A DNA stretch of 64,000 nt from Nissolia schottii (GCA_003254905.1 QANU01104094.1:358408-422407); one strand, 5' to 3'. Shown: positions 33,501 through 43,879, counted from the stretch's first letter. Notes: generated from the letters alone by a model not told the origin. Made by a program: numbers and translations.

Positions 33501-36070
33501 GTTTTATATAAGGACGAAATTTACCGTAGTACAAATCTATAGAAACAAAATTTACGATTTTGTGAAAAATCTTTAAAATAAAACATAGTTAAAATTAAAA
33601 GTTTTTGTACGATTACTTTGTATATTTTTATCTGTTTCATTTTTAATAATTTTGGATTAACATTTATATCAATAACATTATTTTTAAGATAATTATATTT
33701 TGAAACATATTATATGTCTTTATAAGAATTAATCGCAATTCCTTATGATGAATCTAATTGAATTCTCATATTTGTAATAAATTAATGAGCAAAGAATTAA
33801 ATTCATAAAAAATGACAATGGTACTAGTTTGATTAAAAATCGTAATCTATGCCCCCCCATTTTCTCCATCCTACGATCAGCCATCCTCTCTCTGGGTGCA
33901 ATTCTTCTTCATCTTAGGAAACCAACACACAATATCAGTAGAGGAGCTATTTTTCAACCATTTTCCTTGTTCTTTGTGTGGTTGTGGAGGAGCTATTTTA
34001 TTTGTATAGTGTTTCACTTTAGCTTCTTATTTTTTCACACAAGACAAAAGTTGATGTTGATTATGCAAAAGTGGGGGAAGCTTCGTTTTCTGTAAGATCT
34101 GGCACCCCGCCACCCACTGTGTGCCACCGCCTCCCATCACTGTGCGCCGTCACTAAGGGGTATTTTCGGTTTTTCCTCTATTGGGTAGAAACCATCAACC
34201 ATGGATTTGCTTTGATTTACTTTGGGGCTTATTTATAGAATTGAATTTCATCCTCATGTCAATTCTAGCTTATTATTATGTTCCAAAACAAGAAATTGAA
34301 TTCCAATTAGTGGGAGAATTCAATTCCTTCCCTTTCCAAACGTGTTGTTAATTTTCTCTTAAACTACTTGAACTATTATCTCGAAGCAACATTTATACTA
34401 ACAACTAAACGACATATAAATTCACATTTAACCTTCAACACTGTTTATCTGATTTGTTACATAAAAGGGTATTTGGTTTGGGTTAAAAATGAGTGAAAAG
34501 TTTTCGCAAGAGATTTATGTGTGTTGTATAAAATAAAATTATATATGAACTTTTTTCATACAAATTTTATTTTTTTATATGAAAAATTTCCTTGAGTTTT
34601 CGTTCCTCATTGTTTTCCTTTTGGCTTTGCAGTATTTTTCATTCTCTATTATGAATGTGTTGTTCGTTCTTATATTTCCTTTATAAGAGTTTTATTCTTT
34701 TATGAACGAAGATATTTAAATTTATTTTTAAAAGAAAACAAGGATAATACAATAGTTCAAGTTACAACATTTTTCTTTTAGTTGTTAATTTAAAAGACAC
34801 ACATCAATATTCTTTAGGGTAAGAAACAAAATTACCGATTTTAGATGTGTTTAAAATATTGAGTGTATTCTTATCTTATTAGTATTAGATTAAATGTATC
34901 GTTCCTAATTTGTAAGTTTTTTTAATATTTCTTATAAATTAAATTTCTCTGTTTTTCAGAAAAGAAAAAAAAAGATTATTAGCAAAAGTAAAGAAATTTA
35001 GAGATTAAGAATTGTATTCATAAAGTGTTGTTATCAACAAAAAATTAAACAATAAAAAAAAAATCATTTCAACGCAAATAAAATCAATTATCAATTTAAT
35101 TCATTTCAGATATCTAATCACTAATTTTTATCCTCAGTTATATGCCTCGTCGCATTACCAAAACAAATTATATGCCTCGTCTAATCTGAACCATTAGAGA
35201 CACTCCCGTGCTTTCACGGTTCGCATAACTAGGGTCAAATTAAGATTTAGGAGTACATCTTAGCATTATTGTTAAATTGTTCCCCAAAAAAATAGCATTG
35301 TTGTTAAAAGTTTCAGTAATTGACGTTAATTTACACATAAAATTAATCAATATCAAAAACTTAAATACTTCATAATTAAAACAACTTTTTTTATAGTTTA
35401 AATTTTTTTTAAAAATGAAAGTAAACAAAAAAATAGTTTTAATCTTATACAAAAACAACGTCAATGAAAAAAACAAGGAATAATTTAGGAATTAGTGAAA
35501 AATGGAGAAAAGGGTTCGAAATTGAGATGATGTTTGCAGAGGAATTTAATCTCACCTATCAAATACAGCAAACTCAGAGACAAGTGTGTTGTAAACGGCA
35601 ACACTGTCAGGATGAAAACCATTCATGACATGGCTGGACATGGCGGTGGTGTTGTCCATGGAGTAAGCTTGCTGGGCGAACCCGTTCATGGGAGGCGGGT
35701 CAGCGGAGGTGTCATTAGACCCGAATATCTGTTCCCTGATGGCCTGGAATGAGTGTCCCGGATCCGGGTCCACGTAATGTGCCTGGTCCTTGAAGAAGAA
35801 CCTCTTCGAATTCGGGTCAGTTACGGATAACAGGTTCGACTCCGATCCGTTTACGCCGTTGATGGACGGGTTCAGCTTCTTCATCCAACCCAGCATGTGG
35901 TCGAACGAGCGATTCTCCATGACCAAAACGACCACGGTTTTGACAGGGTTCTCAATTGCATGGCTGGTGGGGGAGTTGCTGAGAATGAGAAGCAAAACAA
36001 GTACTGTGAACATGAAGAAGAAGAAGCAGCAGCTAGGACAGGCTTTTCGGGCACGGGTTCGGGTTCCCAT
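18591..36070 (-). CDS. NPC: Non-specific phospholipase C (NPC2/NPC6-like), four exons
   Basis: Exons are 35556-36070, 31631-32238, 28280-28456 and 18591-18901. All junctions are GT-AG and keep phase, giving 1,611 nt and 536 residues, normal for the family. NPC enzymes cleave phosphatidylcholine and other phospholipids to diacylglycerol in lipid remodelling and signalling. A hydrophobic N-terminal segment (residues about 14-32) suggests a signal peptide or anchor. Phosphoesterase-family motifs are ENRSFDHML (52-60), HSATSHGA (about 189-196), [11 protein letters not shown] (about 285-295) and [11 protein letters not shown] (about 320-330). Exon 3 supplies [18 protein letters not shown] and exon 4 the conserved end with [13 protein letters not shown]. 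The start at 36070 is the first ATG before the hydrophobic segment. Introns are 3.3, 3.2 and 9.4 kb, so the gene spans 17.5 kb. Intron 3 is mostly retrotransposon, inserted antisense to the gene. The subfamily is judged from memory; the family itself is secure. Confidence 0.93.
19640..19905 (+). repeat. 5' LTR of intron-3 retrotransposon
   Basis: Aligned by eye with 27462-27751. It starts CGCAATATAAC where the partner has TGTAATTTAAC, has the TATA-like AGTATAAATAGG near 19710, and stops resembling the partner near ATACATGTA at 19900. Confidence 0.7.
20318..22138 (+). repeat. LTR-like insertion within the intron-3 element
   Basis: It may begin TGTAACAGGGCC at 20318 and ends GGCACGACA at 22138. 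A TATA-like TTATAAAAG lies near 20639, followed by a CTTCTTCTTC-rich leader. The last 400 bp (from about 21730) are an inverted counterpart of 11044-11450, sharing GGTACC, TTTGGCTGAGG and ACTACCGAGTAGT words. A 94-codon open frame at 21072-21356, with a diverged continuation, may be an old gag-like segment; I do not recognise it. The start point is uncertain and no target duplication is seen. Confidence 0.48.
22139..23516 (+). pseudogene. Decayed retroelement interior (gag-like)
   Basis: Just after 22138 the plus strand reads [18 protein letters not shown], the style of a Ty3/gypsy gag start, then runs into stops. Charged Glu/Lys-rich and Gly/Lys-rich fragments follow at 22386-22592 and 22803-23066. 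No intact enzyme domain is visible. It probably belongs to the element whose LTRs are at 19640 and 27462. Confidence 0.45.
23517..26959 (+). repeat. Second LTR-like insertion within the intron-3 element
   Basis: It opens TGCAACACCCCGCATTTTTG and closes GCTAGGATGTTACA, the end style of the LTR units at 13202 and 59524. It contains a CCACCATCACC-rich leader (24960-25180) like that near 60220-60310, and a CTCATTCCCCACTCGCTTATG word near 26385 matching CTCATCCCCCACTCATTTATG near 15695. A C10 tract lies near 25885 and a GT repeat near 26650. The interior is non-coding. No target duplication could be matched. Confidence 0.45.
26647..26678 (+). repeat. (GT)n microsatellite
   Basis: A short run of GTGTGTGTTCGTGTGTGTGT type within the LTR-like block in NPC intron 3. 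Confidence 0.85.
27462..27751 (+). repeat. 3' LTR of intron-3 retrotransposon
   Basis: About 290 bp, starting TGTAATTTAACGG and ending ATACATGTTACA. It has the TATA-like AGTATAAATAAGG and shares its central 230 bp with 19640-19905. It sits about 530 bp from the splice donor of NPC exon 3. Confidence 0.72.
28457..31630 (-). other. NPC intron 2
   Basis: A 3.2-kb intron with donor CCG|GTAAGT (minus strand, exon end 31631) and acceptor GACGCAG before 28456. It is AT-rich. The only distinct feature is the G-rich block at 31040-31215. A tRNA-like split pair of words near 29820-29890 is too weak to call. Confidence 0.7.
31040..31215 (+). repeat. G-rich low-complexity block with GGGGTA repeats
   Basis: The plus strand runs GGTGGTGGGG and GGGTGGTTGTGGG, then from about 31170 repeats of GGGGTAGGGGTAGGAGTA, ending GGGGTGGGG. 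Because NPC is on the minus strand, the transcript carries the C-rich complement and the G-rich strand is the template. It has many runs of three or more G at short spacing. Open frames on both strands here are composition artefacts. Confidence 0.8.
32239..35555 (-). other. NPC intron 1
   Basis: A 3.3-kb intron with donor GATAG|GTGAG (exon end 35556) and acceptor TTGTATTAG before 32238. It is strongly AT-rich with many poly-A/T runs. I found no terminal repeats or coding remnants. Confidence 0.7.
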
Positions 36071-37210
36071 TCTTCTGTTTGTGTTATGGGGTGGGTGTGG
36101 TGTGGAGGGGTGAGATTTTTGGGTTTTAAGGGATTTCGGATTTTTTATCCGCCTGTGGGGTGGCTATTTATTTGCGATGAGTTTTGCTTGATTAAGCAAA
36201 CTCTAGTGACAGGTTGTTAGGGATGACAACAATACCAAATGACCAGCGGGTGATGTTGTCCTAAGATATAAGGATTGGGTGCAATTTAGTCTTTTTATGT
36301 TAAAAGTATTTCAATCTCACAGGAATCCAACAATTTTTCGATAGAGGTGGGAATGAAAATAAGACAATTTTCATTTTCAGGAATACAATTTACTCAGAAA
36401 TATTTTTTTAAATCATAAATCAAACATGAGAATGTCGCATTTTCATGACCACATTCCCGAGAATGTGAGAAGATTGTATGAGCCACACGCTCCCATAGGG
36501 ATTCAAATCCTTGTGAGTACAGGTAATAGGTCCCTATGATGAGTACGAATATGGGTAGCAAAGTATTAAATGGGTATGAGTAATGGAAGACATTTATCCA
36601 TACCCACAAATATCTATTGTCATCTGCACTAGGGTAAAATGTTGGGGGTTTTTTTTTCGGTAGGATGGGTCGTTGGATTTTTTGTTGCAATTTTTTATTT
36701 TGTTATTGGATGAATATATTGTGCCCTTGGGATTAGTAGAAGCATTTAATTACAATGCAAAAGTTTTTGAGCAGTGTTTGACAGGCCTAATGCATTAACA
36801 TATTTATCAACATACTCACTTATATGAATGACACTAATCTCCCAAGCATTTCTTTTAAAAGTTTTTTTACATTGTCATACAATCAAATCATTTGATATAC
36901 ATAATTTTTTTAAGTAGTGGATAAGAAAGTCAATTGATTTTATTATGAGGCAAAATTTAATTGAATAACATAATTGTTATGGGCTAGCTCCGCAGAAGAC
37001 TAAAACGACCTTAATGGGCCTCCATGGAGCACTAACCCACGCTCTAGCAATACTTCGCCTAGCCCAAAAACTAGGAAGATCCACCATGGAATCAAGGATG
37101 GGCCTAAAGTGGCCCATTTTCGAGATAATAGTTCGCCCTAATTTAGAGGTACTTCTAGGATATAAATAGTCCATTTTCCAAGTACGACGAATTGACCTTT
37201 TCTCTTTAAC
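36071..37210. other. Region upstream of NPC
   Basis: It contains the presumed NPC promoter (above 36070). A pyrimidine-rich minus-strand leader and a TATA-like GGCTATTTATTTG on the plus strand (CAAATAAATAGCC on the minus strand, near 36160-36172) lie about 95 bp before the ATG. The rest is AT-rich spacer up to the LTR element. Confidence 0.4.
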
Positions 37211-37215
37211 CTAAT

Positions 37216-38704
37216 TGTTAAAAGCTTATTTTTGCACTCTCGTCATTTTATATATCCTACTTTACAGCTTTCGAATCCTTAAGGGATTCAATTCCAGTAT
37301 AGTCGGGTATAGTCATATCCACAGGGAGTTGAATAAAGTCATTCTTGAGTTTGTTAATTAAACAATAAGGTAAGTGATTGGTAAATTGATTTTTAGATAA
37401 AGACGAGAAAATAAATACAAGATAAAATGACAACAAATTAGAGGTAGGTTAGGAAGCTTATTGGGTATTGACTCATATTACAGTTTCTTGTATTCATGTA
37501 CTTAAGGCATATAAATTATCATTCCTTTGATCCCTCGCCACTAGTTCTTATCTTAATCATCTTTTTCAAGCATGAGAAGATTGTTAGGTTTCCTTTATTC
37601 TTCTGTCAATTTCTTACGCAAACTAACAAAGTAAACCAATGTTATTCCAGGTGTTAAAACGACTAATAACCCTAATTCTATTTCTAGCAATTAGGTTTAT
37701 TAGATGAGTTGATTCAGTTCCCACCTTAGTGATACAGTTTTCACTCGCAACGATTCGGTTTAGGTTCAAGCCCAAGTTAACTAAATTAAACATTGATTTG
37801 CTTTCAAATTAAGAAAGTAGTTCTCACTCACAAGTATTAAGTTACAAAACAACATTTAGATAGTTGAACTATAGCAAGCTTTAAGCGTAAAACTAATTCA
37901 CGTAAATCAAAGAAATAGATATATTCATTCACGTAAAAGTATATGGATACAATCATGCTATAACATTCATCAAAATCCCAACAACAAGATGATTATAAAA
38001 CCATCTTACAAGAGGAAATCACAGAGGCAAGGTGATGGACACTTACCATGACATGTTCTCACGTCGTCATGACAAGGACCGTCGTGCTTCTCGAGCGGCC
38101 CCTTTCCTAACCTCCTCTTTGTTTCTAAACACACTAACACGATTTCTAAATGTAAGAAAACAGTGGGAGAGAAAAGTGATCAACAGTGTTGAGTGTAGGG
38201 CCCTATTTATAGGGAAATTTCATGAAGGCCGTTGAGCGGCCTCAGGGCACCGCTGAGCGGTGCAGCTTTCTTCACCCTGAAGTCTTCTCTTTTCTACAAG
38301 GTGGCTCTGCTCTGACATTAACCTGTCACGCTGAGCGGCGTGCAGTGCGCTGAGCGCTATTAGGGCGGCTGTAGAGGTTGTAGGGTGGCTTGCAGAGGTT
38401 GCTTCAGCCTTAAGTTAATTCACTTTGAAGGACTAGGCCGCTGAGCGGCTTATGCGCCCGTTGAGCGTGTGCTTCTCAGCTTCTTTCTTAGTGCTTCGTT
38501 TGCTTTGCCTTTCCTTTTGTCCCCTGCTCCTTTCTTCTATGAGACTTTTTTCTGTAAAATTCACCATTTTATTCTATTTGTATCATCTTTTACTTGTGTG
38601 AAAATCTTGCAATAGTGGGGGAAATTAGTTCAAAAATAAATGGAAAAACAAAGAAAAAAGGTATTATTTTAACTTGTGAAAATACTAAAATATGGTACTT
38701 AACA
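37216..38704 (-). repeat. LTR, left copy (1,489 bp)
   Basis: It matches 41034-42480 over its whole length with scattered substitutions and small gaps. On the minus strand it carries the TATA box CCCTATAAATAGGGCCC (about 38199-38215). Upstream of that (38220-38475) is a cluster of GCTGAGCGG-type words. The other copy has lost the segment with the TATA box near 41990. Confidence 0.92.
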
Positions 38705-40227
38705 ACTCTTCCTAACTTAAAACTTTGTTAGTCCTCAAACAAAAAGTACTGGTTCTGCAAAATCATATGTACAAAACATTTTTAAACATGTAGGAAGCTT
38801 ATGAACTAACAATCTGTTGAATTTTATCTCATAGTTTCAAATGTCATTACCTTTCAAGATGTATGCTGCTTTTCAAAGTCATAATATAGAAAAATGCAGT
38901 GTTTATGATAAATGCAATGGGCAATCACCTAATCCAATGTCTGTCAACCAAGGAAATTTTTCATATAATCTCTCAATCTGCAGATGAGGTAAGTGTTTCA
39001 CTCATTTGTCGACCAATGAATCATAGCAGATCGAATTTGTTACCTGTCTCAACATTCTGAACAATTGCATGGTTAATCAAGGATCATAAAAGGACTTCTT
39101 AGGGTTGTAATGTGGTGGTTGGGCTTTCAAAAAGATTTTGGTTTTTCTGGATAAGAAATATTTTCTAATCAAAAGAGCAATGAAACCAATTTCTTTTGTC
39201 ACCTTTTTCTTTTTCCCTGTAATCTCTAATTTCAACCCTTTTTTTCTCCTTTTTTCTTTTTCTCAATTTCTTTTCTTTTCTTCACTTTTTCTGTTTGTGA
39301 AATTTGAGGAAATTTTTTTTTTCTCATTTCCTACACATTTCTGCTTCTATTCTTACTTGTTTTTGAACTTTTGTTGTATTATCACTTTTGCCGGTCACCA
39401 TGTTTCAACTTGGATCTTTGTCATAATCCAATAGAATGCTCTCTTAATGTAGAAATTAAGGGACGTCATTGTTTTTGTTTTAGGCTCAGGGACTATGAAA
39501 AAGTCAATAAATTTCTTATGTTAAGCTCAAAATGGGGTAACAAGGGATAATCCTAATCAGGGTAAGCTTTATGGCTGAGTGGTGGTTAATACTAAAGAAC
39601 AGAATGCCTTGATCCTTTCTTTCCATTTTCATGCAATTATCAAAATTAGAGACTCAAACAAATCCAACTGTACAAAACAATGGTGATTCTCTCTATTTCT
39701 CCAGTGTTTAGGCTACAGTACCTCACTTGGCTTAGGTTTAATTTCCTTGATATCAAATAGTTTCAAAGTTATGCGCATGCAGCTATCTAAATTGTACATT
39801 TTACTAGTTATGAAAATCCCTAAGTGCATACTAATCTATCTTGGATTGTGCCTTTGATCCTATTCAATTTATGCATCATTCTTATTTGTTCATTTTTCCT
39901 GTATGTTTCAAAAAAGTTTGAACCAGTTTTTATCAATTAATACTCTATACACAACAATTTTGACAAACAAAATCTTATCAAAATGTACCCTAAAATATTA
40001 GATGGATATATGAACAAAATATTATCGAAATATACTTATCTATAAGTATAAATAACGAAAACTGTAAATAAATGTACGTAAGATAAATAACGTATACTAG
40101 TTAACCGAAAGTAAAGAACAAAATATAAAGACTGAATTGAAAGCAAAACAACAAATTTGAAATTTTTCACTGTGCTTTTTGGAGGCTTTCTGACTGCTGC
40201 TTACTCTGATTAATGTTGTTTCCTTTA

Positions 40228-40856
40228 CTCCTCGTCCTCCATGTCATCATCTTTTTCGAACTCCTCGTCCTCCATGTCATCATCTTTTTCGCCTGACTCG
40301 TCTTCTTCCAACTCAACATCTCCTCCAGAAGCTGGTGCCTCCCCATGCTGGAACGTGGCCGGTCCTCCGGCCATGCGTTTTACCTCATGTAGTCATCAAG
40401 GGATGGGCCGACGAAGCCGGGTTGGGCGCCAAAGATGCTGTGGAAACTGGTGTAGAAACCAGTGATGGCCGAGTAGCAGGCCCTTTTGTTGTCAGGACAA
40501 TTGGAGCTGCTGCTGTCTTTATGTTGCCAATTCTCTGTCAATATTGTCAAGTCTTTGGATGACAGAACTTTGTACTTGTGGATGCTGAGAGGAGGTGGTG
40601 GCATCCTCGGCCTATATCTCTGGGGGATCAGGCTGGACATGTAATTTCTCTAATACGAAGTAGAGGGTTCAATGTAGTGGGTGTTGATGTACACCACATT
40701 GAACTCCTTGAGCTTCGTTTCATGGGTTTCGTCCTGCTTATCATAAGCCCCACAGGAAATACAAAGAGCAGTAATCAAGGAGGGTAATACCATAGTGGTG
40801 GCTTTCTTGTCCACAGCTTCAGCGATGGCTGTAGATATGATGCCAGTAATGTCCAT
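40228..40856 (-). pseudogene. Broken gag-like open frame of the LTR element, acidic tail
   Basis: Minus-strand frames at 40650-40856 (starting MDITGIISTAIAEAVDKKA and containing PSLITALC) and 40380-40640, then a tail ending at about 40228, look like one protein split by frameshifts. The PSLITALC word is typical of a protein common in non-autonomous plant elements. The tail carries a tandem acidic repeat, EFEKDDDMEDEE. The serine-rich frame on the other strand at 40241-40465 is only the complement of this tail. Confidence 0.45.
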
Positions 40857-40954
40857 TGGGTGTTGCTGGAAGATGGATCACAGGAGGCGGCATTTATAGG
40901 CAGGGATATCAGATACATGTCGATTAGGACAGATGTTCCAACGGATGGACCATA

Positions 40955-41029
40955 GTCATTGTAGTATAGTGGTGAGTATTCCTGCTTGTCACGCAGGTGA
41001 CCTGCGTTTGATCCCCGGCAATGGCGCCA
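40955..41029 (+). tRNA. tRNA-Asp(GUC)-like sequence with CCA, part of retroelement primer site
   Basis: The stretch 40955-41026 folds as a complete tRNA. The acceptor stem pairs GTCATTG with CAATGGC, the A-box-like TAGTATAGTGG is present, the anticodon arm is CCTGC-TTGTCAC-GCAGG with anticodon GTC, and the T loop is TTTGATC, followed by discriminator G. It is followed by CCA at 41027-41029, which eukaryotic tRNA genes do not encode, then TTTT and the LTR edge. It is the complement of the element's primer-binding site, extended over the whole tRNA. One T-stem mismatch and a T in place of C in the B box suggest it is not a working gene. It is best read as reverse-transcribed primer tRNA fixed in the element. 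Confidence 0.85.
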
Positions 41030-41033
41030 TTTT

Positions 41034-42480
41034 TGTTAAAAGATTATTTTTTCACTCTCGCCGTTTTATATATCCTACTTTACAGCTTTCAATTACAGTA
41101 TAGTCGGGTATAGTCGTATCCATAGGGAGTTGAATAAAGTCATTCTTGAGTTTGCTAATTAAACAATAAGGTAAGTGATTGGCAAAGTGATCTTTAGATA
41201 AAGACGAGAGAATAAATACAAGATAAAATGACAACAAATTAGAGGTAGATTAGGAAGCTTGTTGGGTATTGACTCATATTACATTTTCTTGTATTCATGT
41301 ACTTAATCATATGAATTATCATTCCTTTGATCCCTCGCTACCAGTTCTTATCTTAATCATCTTTTTAAAGCATGAGAAGATTATTAGGTTTCCTTTATTC
41401 TTCTGTTAATTTCTTGCACAAACTAACAAAGTAAACCAATGTTATTCGAGATGTTAAAATGACTAATAAGCCTAATTCTACTTCTAGCAATTAGGTTTAT
41501 TAGATGAGCTGATTTAGTTCCCACCTTAGTGATGCAGTTTTCACTCGCAACAATTCGATTTAGGTTCAAGCCCAAGTTAACTAAATTAAACATTGATTTG
41601 CTTTCAACCTAACAAAGTAGTTCTCACTCACAAGTATTAAGTTACAAAACAATATTTAGATAGTTGAACTATAGCAAGTTTTAAGCGTAAAACCAATTCA
41701 CGTAAATCAAAGAAATAGATATATTCATTCACGCAAAAGTATATGGATACAATCATGCTGTAACATTCATCAAAATCCCAACAATAAGAGGATTACAAAA
41801 CCATCTTACAAGAGGAAATCACAGAGGCAAGGTGATGGACACTTACCATGACACGTTATCACGGCGTCATGACAAGGATCGTCATACTTCTCGACTACTC
41901 TTGGCCCCTTTCCTAACCTCCTCTTTGTTGCTAAAACACACTAACTCGAATTCTAAATGTGAGAAAACAGTGGGAGAGAAAAGTGATCAACAATTCACGA
42001 GGGCCGCTGAGCAGTCTCAGGGTACCGCTGAGCGACGTAGCTTTCTTTACCCTGAAGCTTCTCTTTTCTGAAAGGTGGCTGTGCTCTGACATTATCATGT
42101 CACGTTGAGCGGTGTGCTGGGAGCTAAGTGGTGTCAGGGCGGCTGCAGAGGTTGCAGGGTGGCTTGCAGAGGTTGCTTTAGCCTTAAGTTACTTCACTTT
42201 GAAGGACTAGGCCACTGAGCGGCTTATGTGCCCGCTGAGCGGTGTACTTCTCAGCTTCTTCCTTAATGCTTCGCTTGCTTTGCCTTTCCTTTTGTCCCCT
42301 GCTCCTTTCTTCTATGGGACTTTTTTCTGTAAAATTCACCATTTTATTCCATTTGTATCCATCTTTTACTTGTGTGAAAATCTTGCAATCATGGGGGAAA
42401 TTGGTTCGAAAGTAAATCGAAAAACAAAGCAAAAAGGTATTATTTTAACTTGTGAAAATACTAAAATATAGTACTTAACA
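41034..42480 (-). repeat. LTR, right copy (1,447 bp), 5' in element orientation
   Basis: Partner of 37216-38704. Around 41990 it lacks about 30-40 bp that in the left copy holds the TATAAATA box. As this is the upstream LTR of the element, its own promoter may be damaged. GCTGAGCG words are present at 42000-42240. Confidence 0.92.
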
Positions 42481-42899
42481 CTAATCTTCCACCCCTTACA
42501 TAGACTTACTTGGTCGTTGGAGTGCTTGCAGGTACCCAATGCCGTCGTGCTGACTATACATCTGAGAAAATAAAAAGATAAAGAAGCATAACAAAAAACA
42601 TGCAATGGGAAAAATGGATGACGGGGATGAGGATGAGGAAAAAGAATATATGATTTCACAGAAGATGGGCACTTTATTAAAAATAGTTGATACATTTTTT
42701 TCAATACTTTTGATATCTATACATTTCTCATAACTGTACTATTTTGAAGAGCAAAAACATGACCATGAAGAAGAGGAAAAATTAGCTAGGTTGCACAAAC
42801 GATAGTACTTTATTATAAATAGTTGATACATTTTTTGATACAGTTTATACTTATACATTTCTCATAGCTTCGCTATTCTAGAGATCGAAAACATGACCA

Positions 42900-43290
42900 T
42901 CACAAGAATTCACCATCACCATACCAACACTCAAAACAAATATGCATCAATACATAAATCCATACCTTATTCAGCCCCAGGTAGTTAGAAAGGCCTTTGG
43001 CCAACTCATTACGGATCTGGGTCGTTCTCCACCGAGATAATTGAAGATCTTCCAATTTTAAGAACCTTAATCACCTGCTTACTTGGAGCTAACCGACGAT
43101 CTCTAAAATGTTTATAGAACTCAACATCAACCTGCTTCACGATTCATGCCACAATTTCATAGAGTTTGCAACCATGCAAAGAGGGCGGGCTCCACATGAT
43201 TAGGGATTTGTGCAGAATGAGATGGATTTTCATTGAAACGACGTTATCACCGCATAAGACATTGTAACTTGTTACTGTTGGAAGGAGAGA
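42900..43290 (-). pseudogene. Degenerate coding fragment, unrecognised
   Basis: On the minus strand the sequence reads WSPPSLHGCKLYEIVA, a stop, then IVKQVDVEFYKHFRDRRL, APSKQVIKVLKIGRSSI and SVENDPDP. After a frame change it gives NELAKGLSNYLGLNK followed by a donor-like GTATGG. This looks like a piece of a real, conserved soluble protein, interrupted by stops. I cannot name the family. It may be a remnant of a gene duplicate moved by transposition. Confidence 0.35.
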
Positions 43291-43489
43291 GACACACAAC
43301 AGGGGCCCTCATTTAACTACCACTTGTCGTCGGTAAAAACAACAAAAGACGGTGTCTTTCATATGTTTTTGTGCACCAAAGACATCGCCAAATAACCATA
43401 CTATTTTTTATGAATTTTTTTTTTGCTTTTTGTGTCAAGTTAAAGGCAAAACAACTAAAAGAGACTTAAAAATAAGGATACTAGGATGA

Positions 43490-43560
43490 TGGGATTCGAA
43501 CGTGGACTTATGTGCATGCTTGACCTACTTCCATCCACTAGCCCACTTCATTATGCTTCA
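43490..43560 (-). repeat. tRNA-like / SINE-like sequence
   Basis: The minus strand has an A-box-like GGGCTAGTGGATGG and about 30 bases on a B-box-like CGTTCGAATCCCATC, the layout of a Pol III promoter in tRNA-derived SINEs. No clover-leaf closes and no poly-T tail or target duplication was identified. Confidence 0.35.
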
Positions 43561-43879
43561 CTTGTCTTATTTTTACAGAATACATATATATTAATAAATT
43601 TAAAAAATTTAAAAGAAAAAGACTCTTCTTCTTAGTCGACTCTTGGCTTCAAAAAGATTACGAGATCACCTTCACTTATACATTTAGAGAAGAAACCTCT
43701 ATGCAGACCCCCTTGCCAATTTTGGCACTTCCCTCTTTGCTGGAATTCGCTTTAAGGATCGTCCTCCTAGGCTCGATCTAGATTTCCATTTTTGCTTTCT
43801 CTTTGGACTTTTGACCCCTCTGTAAGTCAAAAAAGAGATTAATTTGTCTGCAGCAACAACAGGTAATGTTAGGTCCCAT

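Larger units (their letters stand above)
37211..42485 (-). mobile_element. Complete non-autonomous LTR retrotransposon with full tRNA-Asp at its primer site
   Basis: LTRs at 37216-38704 and 41034-42480 are near-identical direct repeats that begin TGTTAA and end TTAACA. The perfect 5-bp duplication CTAAT flanks them (37211-37215 and 42481-42485; included in the coordinates). On the minus strand the primer-binding site TGGCGCCATTGCCGGGGAT lies 4 bases inside the LTR at 41034, and a purine tract AGGAAGAG lies next to the LTR at 38704. The element therefore reads right to left. The 2.3-kb interior lacks protease, reverse transcriptase and integrase and holds only a broken gag-like frame with an acidic tail. 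Primer type and LTR style suggest an Athila-like Ty3/gypsy relative, which is inference. Similar LTRs and an intact duplication point to fairly recent movement supplied by another element's enzymes. Confidence 0.93.

Noticed and set aside
40241-40465. Serine-rich plus-strand protein
   Set aside because: It is the complement of the acidic Glu/Asp tail of the retroelement's minus-strand gag-like frame.
40955-41026. A functional tRNA-Asp gene
   Set aside because: CCA is encoded, the sequence abuts an LTR at primer-site spacing, the T stem has a mismatch and the B box is altered. A retroelement-derived copy explains all of this better.
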